In this document: in pieces, positions 42,640 to 56,889 of the stretch | How positions within the stretch are numbered: the first letter of the stretch is position 1 | Layout: every line of letters starts with the position of its first letter | Notes under the pieces: model-generated | The model's database searches: none | What the model was told of the DNA's origin: nothing | The model's input: the letters and a program-made list of their open reading frames with translations, nothing else | Program-made: the position numbers and the translations under genes | Origin: Neocallimastix lanati (nom. inval.) | Lineage: Eukaryota > Neocallimastigomycota > Neocallimastigomycetes > Neocallimastigales > Neocallimastigaceae | Direction: 5' to 3' | Assembly: GCA_016946835.1 (NCBI GenBank) | Contig: JACVTC010000076.1 | Location: forward strand, 750,001 to 814,000 | Length of the DNA: 64,000 nt

Positions 42640-42805
42640 TAAGTTATACCTAACGGTTAGATTCATATGGTATCCGAATTCTGGGGGCAGATCATGTAAC
42701 GAAGTCTTCAGTTAATAAAGTTAGAACCATGGTCCAATAGTTAGTTAGTTACTTTGGCCATGATCATTGCTTTATGGCTTTGACTCCCATCTCAACCATT
42801 TTTTT
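42640..42805 (+). repeat. tRNA-like Pol III repeat (SINE-like)
   Basis: A GC-richer patch with an A-box-like TGGTCCAATAGTTAGTTAG (from 42731) and a B-box-like GCTTTGACTCCC (about 42775), spaced as in a tRNA, then a T7 run. Acceptor pairing is poor, so it is a tRNA-derived repeat or tRNA pseudogene, not a working tRNA. Confidence 0.45.
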
Positions 42806-43259
42806 ACAAAAATAGTTATTTTATTAATTATTGATGATAATTTCTTTAACATTCTTTCTGTATAAATTATAGAAAGTTAAAATATTCTTTCGGTTTGTCA
42901 TTAAGACGAAATAAATTTAGAAATTCTTATTTTAAAAATTATTTTATTCGTTTTTTATAGGATTCATTTTCACAATTTTAAATCAATTTTCTTGAAACTT
43001 TACATTGTTAATTATTACTAACATATTTCTAAATATTTATTTAATATTATTATTACATTTTAAAACTGTTTTTTCCCGTTAAAAATATAAATAATATGAA
43101 CTTTATGAAAAAAAAAAAATATATTTTTCTTCATGCTTTTACTAATTAACATACAAGTAATTTTGAAATATTATATCGGTTAATTAATGAAATTATTATT
43201 TAAAATTTGTAAATATTAATAATACTTATTTTAATTAAAACATATTTCAAATATATTTC

Positions 43260-43885
43260 CCTTTATCAAATTGTGCTGATTTATCGAGGTTAATCCTCCC
43301 GTTACGTTATCTTATAAATCCATATTTCCCTTCATATGATATGTAGTATTAGAATCCAAAGTCCATGGAAAATTTTTAAGATTAATACCATCGTTTTTAT
43401 TTGTGTCTTCATTCTTTGCACTTGTATCATTGATGAAATAGTTTTTACTATTAAAAGGAAATACTGATGAATTACTATTTGATTTAATATATGAAAATTA
43501 TAATATTTGAAAAAAATGGTTCATATGTTCATTCTTGTGTTCTTCTTTAACTTCTGTGGTTAGTGACAAGCCTCCCTTAACTTTCATCTTTATTATTATA
43601 TTTTTGTTAATTATCTTTATTATTCTTTTTGTATCTACATTCAGAAGAAATGTGACCCTTTTTTTTTCACAATTCCAACATTCTTTTGAATTTATGGCTT
43701 GCTTTCTGGGATTATTTTGATAATCTTTACTCCTGAAATTCTTTTTATTCTATTTAAAATTATTATTTGTTTGTAATTTATTTTAAAAATTTGATTCTAT
43801 ATTATTATCAATATTTTTCAAACCGTTGGAATGTATATTAGCATTTCTAGAATTATCTTTTTTTTTTTTTTTTTTTTTTTTTTCA
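43260..43885 (-). pseudogene. Ty1/copia gag-protease remnant
   Basis: On the minus strand a CCHC knuckle is readable with one frameshift (ECWNC, then GHISSECRYKK; 43620-43690). About 100 residues on comes a copia-type protease site, FPWTLDSNTTYHMKG (43330-43375), where the usual LDSGATxHM has Asn for Gly. Stops and shifts elsewhere. The SINE at 43930-44293 lies just upstream of it. Confidence 0.6.
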
Positions 43886-43929
43886 ATAGATGAATTGCCA
43901 TGGTAAATAGTTGATTATTATTAGAACTA

Positions 43930-44293
43930 TTTTTTTGATATACTGGCATACTAGTACAGCATCGCCCCTTCACACGTCGTTACACATTTCTGCCTGGGCT
44001 GTATTCCCTAACATTCCTACATTTATCTCCATTGACCACGAACATTGAAATAGGAACCATTCACCCTCCAGTGGGTGTAAATCATTGGCATGTGAACATA
44101 TTATCATCAGTGCCTATGATTAAGTCGTAGCGTAGTATCATAGGGGCGATGCCTTTTGGATACCACTGTGGTTTTATGATATCCAAGGATAGAAACCTTG
44201 AAGCATAATATATGACCGTGTCGGGAATCAAACCAAGGATTCTACAATGACCTGTATTGTCATTAACCGATTGAGCCAACACAGCAGCCCCTT
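43930..44293 (-). mobile_element. tRNA-derived SINE
   Basis: The minus strand starts with a tRNA-like head (about 44215-44292): A box TGGCTCAATCGGTTA, B box GGTTTGATTCCC, acceptor-like GGCTGC near the start. A unique body of about 280 bases of normal GC content follows. Part of the body recurs at 45900-46050. It has no coding capacity and would depend on another element's reverse transcriptase. Confidence 0.72.
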
Positions 44294-44899
44294 AATAAGA
44301 GACAGTAGTACCATCAACCAGTGATAATTTTTTTTTTGTTCTTTGTTGATCTTGACTTTGGAAATTTAATTTTTAATCTTTTCTCCTAATATATAAATTT
44401 GCATGTTTTTTTCCTTTAAGTAGAAGATAAAACTCATGTTTCCACAATTTTAAAGTTGAAATTTCCCAAAATATCCTATTCTTTCATAATTAGTTTTGTT
44501 TTTTAGTTAATTTGACTTAACTTTTATTCCAGTTATAAAATATTACTTCAATTTTATTTAATTAATATAATAAAATTTATATTTTTATTTTAAAACTTTA
44601 TTAATTAATAATTTCTTTATATTACTATCTAATAATTAAGAGTACTTGAGACTTTTAATCTATTGTAAAATAATCACTTTTTTATTTATTGAAACATTAA
44701 TTATTACAATTATTACAATTTTTTCATGTATTTATATATTAATCTTTTCTTTATATAAAATTTTCATATATAATATAATTTATTTAAATTACATTTTATT
44801 CATTTACTTTTTTTCCAATATTAAGTTTTTGTTTATTATTAAATTATTTTTGTTTATATAGTATATTATATTAAAAAATGTAGATTATTAAACTTGATT
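44294..44899. other. AT-rich region, possible decayed gag
   Basis: A somewhat less AT-rich stretch (44320-44520) gives protein-like minus-strand text (GYFGKFQL, NMSFIFYLKEKNMQIYI) that could be the missing front of the copia gag at 43260-43885, split by the SINE. Not firm. Nothing else was seen. Confidence 0.3.
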
Positions 44900-45890
44900 T
44901 ATAACAAATAAATAATTAAATAATAAATAATTAAATAATAAATAATAAATAATAACTAAATAATAATTAAACAATAATTAAATAATAAATAATAAATAAT
45001 AAATAATAAATAATAATAAAGAGTATTTATTAATATATAATAAATAATAAATAATAAATAATAAATAATAAATAATAAATAATAAATAATAAATAATAAA
45101 TAATAAATAATAAATAATAAATAATAAATAATAAATAATAAATAATAAATAATAAATAATAAATAATAAATAATAAATAATAAATAATAAATAATAAATA
45201 ATAAATAATAAATAATAAATAATAAATAATAAATAATAAATAATAAATAATAAATAATAAATAATAAATGATAAATAATAAATAATAAAGAGTATTTATT
45301 AATAAATAATAAATAATAAATAATAAAAAGAGTATTTATTAATAATTAATAAATAATAAAAAGAGTATTTATTAATAAATAATAAATAATAAATAATAAA
45401 TAATAAAAAGAGTATTTATTAATAAATAATAAATAATAAAAAGAGTATTTATTAATAATTAATAAATAATAAAAAGAGTATTTATTAATAAATAATAAAT
45501 AATAAATAATAAATAATAAATAATAAAAAGAGTATTTATTAATAAATAATAAATAATAAATAATAAATAATAAATAATAAAAAGAGTATTTATTAATAAA
45601 TAATAAATAATAAAAAGAGTATTAATTAATAATTAATAAATAATAAAAAGAGTATTTATTAATAAATAATTGAATAATAAATAATAAATAATAAAGAGTA
45701 TTTATTAATAAATAATAAATAATAAATAATAAAAAGAGTATTTATTAATAAATAATAAATAATAAATAATAAAAAGAGTATTTATTAATAAATAATATAT
45801 AATAAAAAGAGTATTTATTAATAAATAATAAATAATAAATAATAAAAAGAGTATTTATTAATAAATAATGGAATAATTGAATAATTGAAT
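44900..45890. repeat. AT array with AAAAAGAGTATTTATT motif, second locus
   Basis: The same unit family as 24500-26870: TAAATAA repeats (long uninterrupted run 45030-45280), then about 15 occurrences of AAAGAGTATTTATTAATA spaced by variable TAAATAA runs. Confidence 0.9.
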
Positions 45891-45899
45891 AATGGAATA

Positions 45900-46050
45900 A
45901 TACACACACATAATGAGTACCCATCTCCCATTTAGTGCCCCAACAGTAATAACTGTAGGCATGATGACAAATGACATACCAGTAAAGTCGGTGCATGTCT
46001 GCCTGTAGCTGAATTCTACTGTGCATTTCCATTGACCACGATACTCTAAG
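45900..46050 (-). mobile_element. SINE body fragment
   Basis: TCTGCCTG, then GCTG.ATTC and a CCATTGACCACGA phrase, appear here and in the body of the SINE at 43930-44293 (about 43990-44045), in the same orientation. The tRNA-like head is absent. Confidence 0.55.
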
Positions 46051-46319
46051 TAAAGGCTTCTAACAATTTTGACTATTGAATTGAATTATTGGAAACAAAA
46101 AAAAAAAAAATTTTTTTATTGCATGAATTATTAGTTATTTCTTTTTTTTTATTTTTTTATTTAATCTGTAACCAATAGAATTTGTGTATTTTATCAATAA
46201 CTTGTGTAACTTTAATTTACTTACATAAAAATTAAATTAATTTATTTTGATGTATGACAAACATTTAATTAATTTTTACTTTTTCTTTGAAATTTAATTA
46301 AATATAATATATAATAATA

Positions 46320-47026
<707 letters not shown>

Positions 47027-47040
47027 TAAAATTATTTTAA

Positions 47041-47115
47041 ATTAAATTAAATTTTTAAATAAAATTAATAAAAAATATTGAATTTTATTAATTTTATTTA
47101 AAAATTTAATTTAAT
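47041..47115. repeat. Perfect 33-bp inverted repeat next to the AAT microsatellite
   Basis: 47041-47073 is the exact reverse complement of 47083-47115, with a 9-nt spacer. It starts 17 bases after the microsatellite ends. Confidence 0.93.
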
Positions 47116-47440
47116 AATATTTATTTATTTAATAATTAATAAAATTTAACTTTTAATTAATAATAATGCTTAAACTTATTTATAGCCATAAAATTATTTA
47201 AATTGGGTTGCTCTTACTATATTCTCTTTGCGTTCTTGTCAGCTGAGAACTTTTGAATAATAATAGATATAATGACCATTCATTCTGTACTGTTTCACTT
47301 TTTATTTTTATCTTCTTATTTCATTATTTAATTTAAACTTTCTATAATTAATCTTTATTTTACTTTTTTTATTTGGCGGTGATGGATAACAACAGTATAA
47401 ATTTTATATATAAAATATGGGTATATAAATATTAATTATA

Positions 47441-47546
47441 TATATAACAGAGTCAATATTATAGAATATTTTTTCATTTATTTCTATTTTTTATATATAA
47501 CAGAGTCAATATTATAGAATATTTTTTCATTTATTTCAATTTTTTT
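47441..47546. repeat. 53-bp tandem duplication
   Basis: TATATAACAGAGTCAATATT occurs at 47441 and 47494 with the same following sequence. Confidence 0.85.
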
Positions 47547-47559
47547 TCTTTTTTTTTTT

Positions 47560-49068
47560 TTGCAGAGTTTTCATAATCTATTCGATATATAAAATTTAAA
47601 TATATATCATATTCTATAGAGAATATAATATATAATATTGAATACAAAATGAATATTAAATTATTTTCTTTTTATTCCATTTATTTGATCTTTTAATCTT
47701 TTATAATTAATAATCAATAATTAATAATCAATTAATAAGTAATATAAATAAATAAATAACCTAAATAAATAATTAATTATCTATATATAAATAAATAAAT
47801 AATAAATAATTAAACAAACAAATAAATAAATGGATAAACAAATAAATAATAAATAAATAAATATATAGATAAATAAATATAATAAATATATAGATAAATA
47901 AATAAATAAATAATAATTTTAATAAATAAATATCATAATTCCTATTATAATCTTTTAAAATTTATTATATTGTCTTTTTCATTATTTATAATAAATAATA
48001 TAAAAATTTTATTATTTATTATTCAATTATTTATTATTTATTATTCAATTATTTATTATTCAATTATTTATTATTTATTATTTATTTATTAATATTTATT
48101 ATTTATTATTCAATTATTTATTATCTATTATGTCTGTTTTTTATTTATAATCTATTATTTATTATTCAATTATTTATATTTATTATTTATTATTTATTAT
48201 TTATTAATAAATACTCTTTTTATTTATTTTTTATATTTATTATATTTTTAACTATTATTAACCATTTATTATTATTTAATTGTTATATAAATATTGTTAT
48301 ATATATAATAATTTTAGAAAATAAATTTTTTTTTCTTTTCTATTTTCTTTTATTTTATATATTTTATTATTTTCTAATAAAAAGTTTATTTGGAATAGAA
48401 AATTTGTTAATATTGTTTTTTATTTTTAAAAAAAGGGAACTTAATATCTTATAATAAAAAATAAAAATAAAAAGAGTAATAATAATAATAATAAAAACAA
48501 ATAAAGAAACAAAAGACAAATAACACAAAAATTTAATTAAATTAAAATAAATTAAATAAAATAAAATAAAGTAAAATAAAATAAAATAAAGTAAAATATA
48601 ATAAAATAAAATAAAATAAAATATAATAAAATAAAATAACATAAAATAAATAATAATGATGGTATATTTATTTTAATAAAGAAAGTAGTAATCTATTTAT
48701 TTAGTCTTTTATTATTATTATTTATTATTTTTATTTTTTTATAAAAAAAACCTGTTTTGTTATATATCAATAATGAAATTTTAGTTTTTTTTTTATACTT
48801 TTTTTCTTTCTTCCTTTTTTATTTTTTTTTCCTTTGTATATAAATTATTACTGTCATATTGGAAAATTAAATAGAAAAAAAAGGAAAAAAAAAAAAAGAA
48901 CATTTTATATAATAATTATAATTTGTATTAAATATTCAAGGTAATAAAGAATAACAATAAAAACAACCGAAATTAAATCAATAATATATATGTATAGTTT
49001 TAATTATAATATATTTATTGTAATAATAAACAAAAAAATAATTTGGTAAATATCTGTCTTAATTTCTA

Positions 49069-49100
<32 letters not shown>

Positions 49101-49213
49101 TTTTCAGAAACTTTTTTATGTCAATATAATTGAAGTTTAAATTTTTTAATTCATCATATATTTATTTATATTTAAAAATAGAAAAAAAAAGGATTTAATT
49201 ACAAATTTATTGC

Positions 49214-49248
<35 letters not shown>

Positions 49249-49413
49249 TTAAAAGGATTACTAAAAAACAAAAAATAAGATGAACTTTATGAAATAAAGA
49301 AAAACAAATATATATATCGAAGATAAATGAATTTTATTTAATATTAATAATATTAATAATAATAATAATAAAAAAGCAAAATAAAGCAAAACAAAAAACA
49401 AAAAACAAACAAA

Positions 49414-49464
<51 letters not shown>

Positions 49465-50161
49465 AAATTAAAAAACAATAGATTGAAATTGAAATGACTT
49501 AAAAATCTATGTATATATAAATAAATATTTAAATATCCAAAGTACTTTTATTTTAATCGAAAGATTTTTGAATTTAACAATATATATTTCAATCTTTTTT
49601 TTTTTTTTATTTTTGATATTAGTCAGATTATATTTAAATACAAATTTATATATATAAATTCTTATTTATTTAATTCATATATACCAATATTGAGATATTA
49701 CTAACTATATTAATAATTATATATATATATTGTTTTTAAATTATGTATTAATATTTTTATTCATATAGAATTTTTTTTTTTCTTTTTGAGGAAATATAAT
49801 TGATCCAAATTTTGAATTAATTTGTTATTTTCTATATTAATATTTCTATTATATCAAGATTTAAATACATAATAATCAAAGGAAAAAAAAAATAAAAAAA
49901 AACTATTATTTAATATATGTAATTTAAAAATTAAATTAAAATTAATACTCTTGGAAAAAATAAAGAAAAATAAAATAAGCAAACTATCAAAAATTATATG
50001 AAAAACTAATAATAATAATAATAAAAAGCAATTTAATTGAACTATTAAATAATCATAATTAAAAATAAAATAAAATATATTATTATATATATATAAAAGA
50101 AAAAAAAATTGTATATTTATTTACTTAACTAAAACGAAAGAGTGAAAAAGCAATTATCAAA
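47560..50161. other. Long AT-rich intergenic region upstream of the RhoGEF gene
   Basis: No gene seen. It contains an inverted-orientation patch of the AT array (48010-48230, with AATAAATACTCTTTTTATT near 48205), AAAAT pentamers (48540-48640), an A run (49417-49462) and other homopolymers. The gene's promoter should lie at its right end. Confidence 0.5.
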
Positions 50162-50582
50162 ATGTTGGAAATTAATCATGAAAGTATTTTAAATGAATTA
50201 AAAATGCTTGAAAAGCAATTAGATAAGGTACATATTTATTTTGAATTAATTTAAATAATTAAATTGATAATTCATCAAAAATAAAAAATTATTATATATA
50301 TATATATATTTTCCTTTTCTTTATTGTTATTCTTAAAATTAATTAATTATTAATTATTAATTAATTATTAATTACTAATTACTAATTATTAATTACTAAT
50401 TACTAATTATTAATTTATATATCTTGTTAATATAAGGCTACACCCGAGGATTGTTTTCAAAAAATTCAACTTTTATCGAAAGCTTTAAATATTGCTGTTA
50501 TTGAGAGAAAGAGTATGTATTTTTTTTTTTCTTTTAATAAATAAATATTTAATAAATAATATTATATATCGAATTAAGTAGT

Positions 50583-50620
<38 letters not shown>

Positions 50621-53600
50621 TATTATATATAAATAAATATTGTTGATTTAATTTGTGAATATAATAATTTTTATGTATAAACAGATAGTAATGTTTCTGA
50701 GGAAGAATGGGATAATTATTGTAATAAAAGATATGAATTGGGTAGTTATATGTTAAGATTAATTAAAAATTATAGTGAACGTTTTAATGATTATCTTACA
50801 GGCTATATGAAAGATTATAATAGAAAATATGTAAAATCAGATAATAATTCTATTGAAGTTAATACAACCACTAGAAATCAATTTCCAAAAAGTCAATCAC
50901 CTGTATCAGCCAAGAAAGGTAATTTTCGACCCCTATTTTAATTATTTATTACTTTATATTATTATTATTGTTATAATTATTTAAAAATTCAATAATAATT
51001 AACTATTGTTTATATCTTTTATTATTTTATTTTATTTTTTTAAACTATTATTATTTTATTTATATTATTTATTTTTCTTTATTATTGCTTTTTTTTTTTT
51101 TTTTTTTGATCGATTAAATGTCCTTTATAATAATAATATATTTTTTTTTATTATTTTTTAATCATTATATATATATATGTTTTTTTCTTTTGAATTAAAT
51201 TTATAGATGATGAATCATCTGTTGAAACTAAAACTAACAGTGTAGTAATAAATGATCCTTCTGATATATCACAATCAAAAAGTTCTGTTGGTAAAGGAAA
51301 GAATGTTGCCAATGAAAGTTTTGATGAAAGTTCAAGTATATTATCTCATCCTAATGAAAGAAGGAATAGTGTAACTGTAAGAAAAAGATCTACTCTTAGA
51401 CAATCAATTAATATTGAAGGCGTTGAAACTAATTATGGAGATGATTCTAAATATGTTCCAGCAAATGTATATAGTGATGAGGAATTAAATCGTAATGGTA
51501 ATAGAGATAGAAGACCTTCTACTCCATTAAGCCCTAAATCAGACACAAGCCATATAAAACAACGTGTTAATAGTATTAATAAAGTTAGTAGTGTTCGTTC
51601 TACACCTTCAGTAAATTATAAAATTAATCCTATAGGATCTATAAATAGAGGTAATATTAATGAGAATTATAATTCATCTATAACATTTGATCAACAACAA
51701 CAAGCCCTTCAAGATAAATTTAATAGACTTTCTTTATCACAAGAACGTCGTCTCAGTTCTTTATCGTTTAGTGATGCCAGTGAGCTTTTTTCAATAAATA
51801 GTTCCTTTTCCAATGCTTATGGCATTCCAACAGTGGAGGATCCTGAACACTATCAAAACAGTGAAGGTGACGATTCTATGATTGATTCTGGAAAGGATAA
51901 CTTTATAGGTAATTATATTTGTATTAAAAATTATACTGCCGAAGATGATGCATATATTGATTTAGAAGCTGGTGATATTGTTTCCATTTCTGAATTTACT
52001 GGTGAATATGCCCTTGGTTTTAACTGTAGAACTGAGTGTAGTGGTTTATTCCCAATTTATGATATTGATTCTTTGAATGGTTTTGCTATCTTCTATAGAG
52101 TTATAGCGGAAAATGGTACTGAAACTTCGAAGAATGATGCTATTTTTATTGTTTCAGAAGCTGAAAATGATCTTTTACTTGGTTATAATATTACAAAAGG
52201 TGAAAATGGTTATTTTACTATGGAACAGTTGGAAGTATTACAATTTGATAGTGATAATAAACCAATTTTAGATGAAGCGCTTATTCGTAATCAAGCTCAA
52301 GTTTCGTCAGAATCCATATCACCATCACAAGTACAACCAATGCAATCTATGGATATGGTTGATATGATGCAAAATGATCCACGTCTCATGGCTTATGATG
52401 GAAATTATAATTATTATGTTGATAATAATGGTTATCCAATTGGTAATTACGATAATAATAATTATGGTAGTGATGGTAGAATAATCTATACTGAACAAAA
52501 TAATATGAATAATTATAATATTGATAACTATGGTAATAATATGAATATGAATAATAATAATGGTGGTTATGGTGGTTATAGCGGTTATGAAAGTTATGAT
52601 AACTATGGTAATAATATGAATATGAATATGAATAATAATGGTGGTTATGATAATTATGGTAATAACTATAATAATAATAATAATAATATGAACATGAATA
52701 TGAATAATAATAGTGGTTATAATTATGATAATTATAATAATACTTATAATAATAATAATAATAGTAATATAAACATAAATATGAATGATAATGGTGGTTA
52801 TAACTATGATAATTATGATAATAATATGAATAATTATAATAATAATTATAGCAATAATAACAACAACAACAACAATAATAATAATAACAATGATAACAGC
52901 TATAATAATGGTTATTATCAAAATAGTTATGATACCATTGTAAAATATTCAAATATTATTGATAAATTAAATTCTTTAAATAGTAGTAGTGAAAACCAGA
53001 CAAGCAATTTAGAATTAATGAGAGCAGCTACAAAACAATTTTTAAATATTAAACCAAGTGGAAGTAATAATGAATCTGTTCAAAGTAGTAAATTACGTAA
53101 TAAAAAAATTACTAAAACGGATAATCTTAGAATAAAGTATACTTTGGAACATTTAATTGAAAAGGAAACTATATTTAATGATAAATTAAAGGCAGCTCTT
53201 AATTATATTGTGAAACCAATGGAAAAAACAATAGATACTTCAGATGAAATATTAAATAAAATTGAAATTTCATCCATCTTTAAACATTTCGGTGAACTTT
53301 ATGACTTTAGTAATAAATTACTTCAAGATTTAAAGAATGCATTAAATAAATATGATGAAAAAGGTCCGAAGGTTATTCGTGATGTTTACGCCAATAATTT
53401 CTTAAATAAAGTCTTTTTAGATTTCTCTGCAAATTATGAATCAGCTATGGATGCTATTAATCGTATTAAAAAGGATATACTTAAGTATGAAAGTATAGAA
53501 AATATATTTAGAAAACATAGAAATGAATTCCATAAATCAGGATTTAGTGATTTCCATTACAATCTCTTACAACACTTTTTCTCTTATCGTTTAGAATTGG

Positions 53601-54193
53601 GTGAAATTCAGAAATGTGTCTTTGAAGAAGATCTTTATAAAGAATTAGAAGATGAAATGGAATATTTGGAAGTATTTGGTGCTAATATGAATAAAAGTCA
53701 AGGTGAATCTGAACAAGTTCGTAAATTCTTTGCACTACAAGAAATTATTAATAATTATCCTGTTGATTTTATTTCCTCTCATAGAAAACTTATTAATGAA
53801 TATGATGTCACTGCAAATGGTAGACAATTCCCAAAACATATATATCTCTTTAATGACTGTATTATGGTAGTCACTGTAACAAAGGAAGCTAGAAAAAAAG
53901 GATTCCAATATGATCTTGAAAATATTATATTCTTTAAGGATTATGAATTTTCAAAGAAGGTAGAAAAAGGTCATAAAGATTGTATTAAATGTGTATGTAC
54001 TATTAGTCAGAAGGAACTAGATTCTCATTATAAGAGTAATAGAGGAGGTAAATATAAGGTTTCAAAGGCAAGTAAACCTCAATCCAAGATAAATTACTTT
54101 TACTTTAATGAACCCATTTCTTGTAAAGCTGTCTATCAACAATATATCAGATATCAAAGAAGTAAAAGTGTAAATAGTACCAGTTCACAATAA
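50162..54193 (+). CDS. Rho guanine nucleotide exchange factor, SH3-DH-PH, four exons
   Basis: Exons 50162-50227, 50437-50512, 50685-50918 and 51207-54193 give 1,120 residues; donors GTACAT, GTATGT, GTAATT, acceptors TAAG, ACAG, ATAG, all in frame. ATG at 50162 follows an A-rich context. The N-terminal 110 residues are charged and helical (ILNELKMLEKQLDK), then a Ser-rich low-complexity region. An SH3 domain lies at about 360-410 (NYICIKNYTAEDDAYIDLEA, then GDIVSI and GLFPIYDI). A poly-Asn/Tyr region follows at about 550-690. The DH (RhoGEF) domain is at about 760-975 (HLIEKETIFNDKL at its start, YRLELGEIQKC later), then a PH domain at about 985-1105 with KHIYLFNDCIMVV. The family loads GTP on Rho/Rac/Cdc42 and so controls actin and polarity; SH3 and PH recruit it to partners and membrane. 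Confidence 0.9.
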
Positions 54194-54781
54194 ATAAATA
54201 AATAAATAAATATTTTTTTTTATAAAAAAAAATTATATATATATATATATATTTTAATCAAATCAATTTAAAATCAAATAATAAAAAAAAAAGTTATAAT
54301 CAAATTATAATCAAATTATAATCAAATTTATAATCAAATTTATAATCAAATTTATAATCAAGTTATAAACAAATTATAAAAAAAATTATAAAAAGGTTTA
54401 TGAACTGATTTATTAATTAATAAAAAAATATATATATAAATATATATTTTTCATTTAAAATTATTTTTTAAACTCCCTTCCTTTATCTCTCCCAACTAAA
54501 TTTTCTTTTTCACTCTTTTTTTTATATTTTTATTTTTATTTTTATTTTTATTTTTATTTTTATTTTTATTTTTATTTTTATATTACTTTATGTATTATAG
54601 TCCTATCGTTTTTTTATTTTTATTTTTATTATTTTTTTTATATATTTTTTTTTTCTTATATAACAACACAAAGTTCAATTATTAATATATAAAATTTTTA
54701 AATCTCTTCATATATGAGTAAAAAATAAAAAAAAAAAATTATAATATTACATAACGAAATATTAATTAATAATTATTATTA

Positions 54782-54813
<32 letters not shown>

Positions 54814-55092
54814 GTAATAATTTTGAATAATTTATACTACATAATAATAATAATAATAATAACAATTACTATAATATTATAATTATTAATAGATAAAAAA
54901 ATAAATATATAAAAAATGAACAAAAAAAAAAAAAAAAAAATAAAAATAAAAATAAAAAGATTATTATTTTTAAATAAATAAATAAATAAATAAAAAATTA
55001 AATAAATAAATAAATAAAATAAATAAATAAAAAATTAATAAATAAATAAAAAATTAATAAATAAATAAAAAATTAATAAATAAATAAATAAA
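54194..55092. other. 3' flank of RhoGEF gene
   Basis: Simple repeats only: ATAATCAAATTT repeats (54290-54370), TTTTTA repeats (54525-54590), A and T runs, AATA tetramers (54965-55095). Confidence 0.6.
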
Positions 55093-55301
55093 TAATAGTT
55101 TTATTAAATATTTTATTATTAATTAAAGTTTATTTATTTATTAATATGAATAATTATTTAAATGAGTTAACTTACAATTTGAAAAATACATGGATATTTA
55201 TACTAAATGTGGCTTATTAATAATACAATGAAAATTTTTATATGTTAATAACATAATGTATTTCAAATATAATGAAATAAATCAAATAATGAGAGTAATT
55301 A
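55093..55301 (-). repeat. 3' LTR of copia element, distal piece
   Basis: Aligns with 62838-63047: shared phrases CAATTTGAAAAATACATGGA, TATTTATACTAAATGTGGC and TTAATAACATAATGTATTTC. It stops at the MULE terminus. Confidence 0.85.
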
Positions 55302-55984
55302 GAATGTGGTCCAAAACTCCAATTTTTTTTTTTTGAAATTTTAATAAGCCATCTATTTATTTGTGCCTTTTAAAATTTATATTATTACGCTATAAAATTT
55401 AATATAATTTTAAGTAAAAAAGAAATAAATGTATAAATAAATAAGTAAATAAATAAATAAATAAAAATTAAAAAGGTCAATAAAAATAAAATATTTTTAT
55501 ATAATTTTTTATTTTTGACAATGATAAATAATTATTTTCCTTATAACCTTATTTTTATATATTTTATTATTAATATTTCTATTAAATTTTAAATTTTATA
55601 TTTTATTATTGATATTATATTTTTATATTTTTCTATTAATATTATATTTTTATATTTTTAAATTTTTATATTTTATTATTAATATCAATATAATATTTTT
55701 ATATTTTATTAATAAAAAATTTTATTTTATAAATTTATATTTAAATTAATATTATTTAAAATATTAATTTTTTATAACTAAAACTTTAGTTGTTATTATA
55801 ACATCTTAATAATAGGATTAAACCTTTTTTTTTATATATAATTTATAAATAAAATATTAAATAATAATAAAAATTACAAAATAATATTTTTATAAGACTT
55901 AAATTATAACTGTATATTGAAATTTCAAAAATTAAAATTTGTTGTTCACATTTCAATTACTATTTATATATTACCGCAACCGTA

Positions 55985-56465
55985 TTGTAGAGATATATAA
56001 ATAGGTTTTTTTACACATATGAATTCACATGTCTATCCCATATTATATATATGGGCGTGTAATGAACATATATACTTTGGTATATATATCTTATACTATA
56101 TCAGTACGACGTCGGCGCTCCAAATTCCTAAGCAGAGGTAGCTCCAGTAGACATGTCTTGCCAAATAACATCCATGCCATCCTATAGAAATTGAACTCGT
56201 AACCCTCTCAGTATAGGCTATACAACTACACTAGGATGCTTATGTGTGATCAAATATAGAGATTAAATACGTGGCAATCCAATAATGATAGGTGCGGAAT
56301 TAATACTTACCTGAAATTGTGCCATTATAACCCCTTTACCCTTTCTCCAAACCCTATCGGGAAAATCAGATCAAGAATAGATACCAGCAGGGGTTGGCTG
56401 GACACCAGATGATTATTAAGTCTGCCACATAACAACCAGTAGAAAGCCCAGTTCTACTTTATATG
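55985..56465 (-). mobile_element. SINE-like GC-richer island inside MULE 2
   Basis: Composition jumps from about 10 percent to near 40 percent GC. On the minus strand 56173-56239 is tRNA-like: GCATCC...GGATGGC acceptor, A-box-like TAGTGTAGTTGTATAG, B-box-like GAGTTCAATTTC. About 190 bases of body follow. The part at 56240-56465 upstream of the tRNA-like head may be a second such unit. No ORF. Confidence 0.5.
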
Positions 56466-56889
56466 CTAAAAAAATGCTATATATATTTGTTGTTTTAAAA
56501 AGACTTAAAAGTTAATAATTTAATTAGATTATAATATAAATTAAAATAAATAATTAATTCATAAATTCTTTATTAGTATATATTAAAAAAAAAATAATTA
56601 ATATTAATTTAGAATAAATAAATAATTAAATTTTTTTTATATACATTAAATAAATAATTTATTTTTAAATAATAAAAATAAAGATATTTTCATATATACT
56701 TTATGTATCTGTTTTTTTTTTTTTTTTTTTAAAAAAATTAAAAGAAAAAGAAATAATTAAAATACTTTTTATCTTTTAAAAAAAATTGAATATTTAATTG
56801 TTCAGAATTAATATTAAAAAATAATATTTAGATAATTAATATAATAATTTAAAAGATATAATTTAAAAATTATATATTAAAATTTATAA

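Noticed and set aside
44215-44292. Functional tRNA gene on the minus strand
   Set aside because: A and B boxes fit, but acceptor and anticodon stems do not pair properly and it runs into a SINE body.
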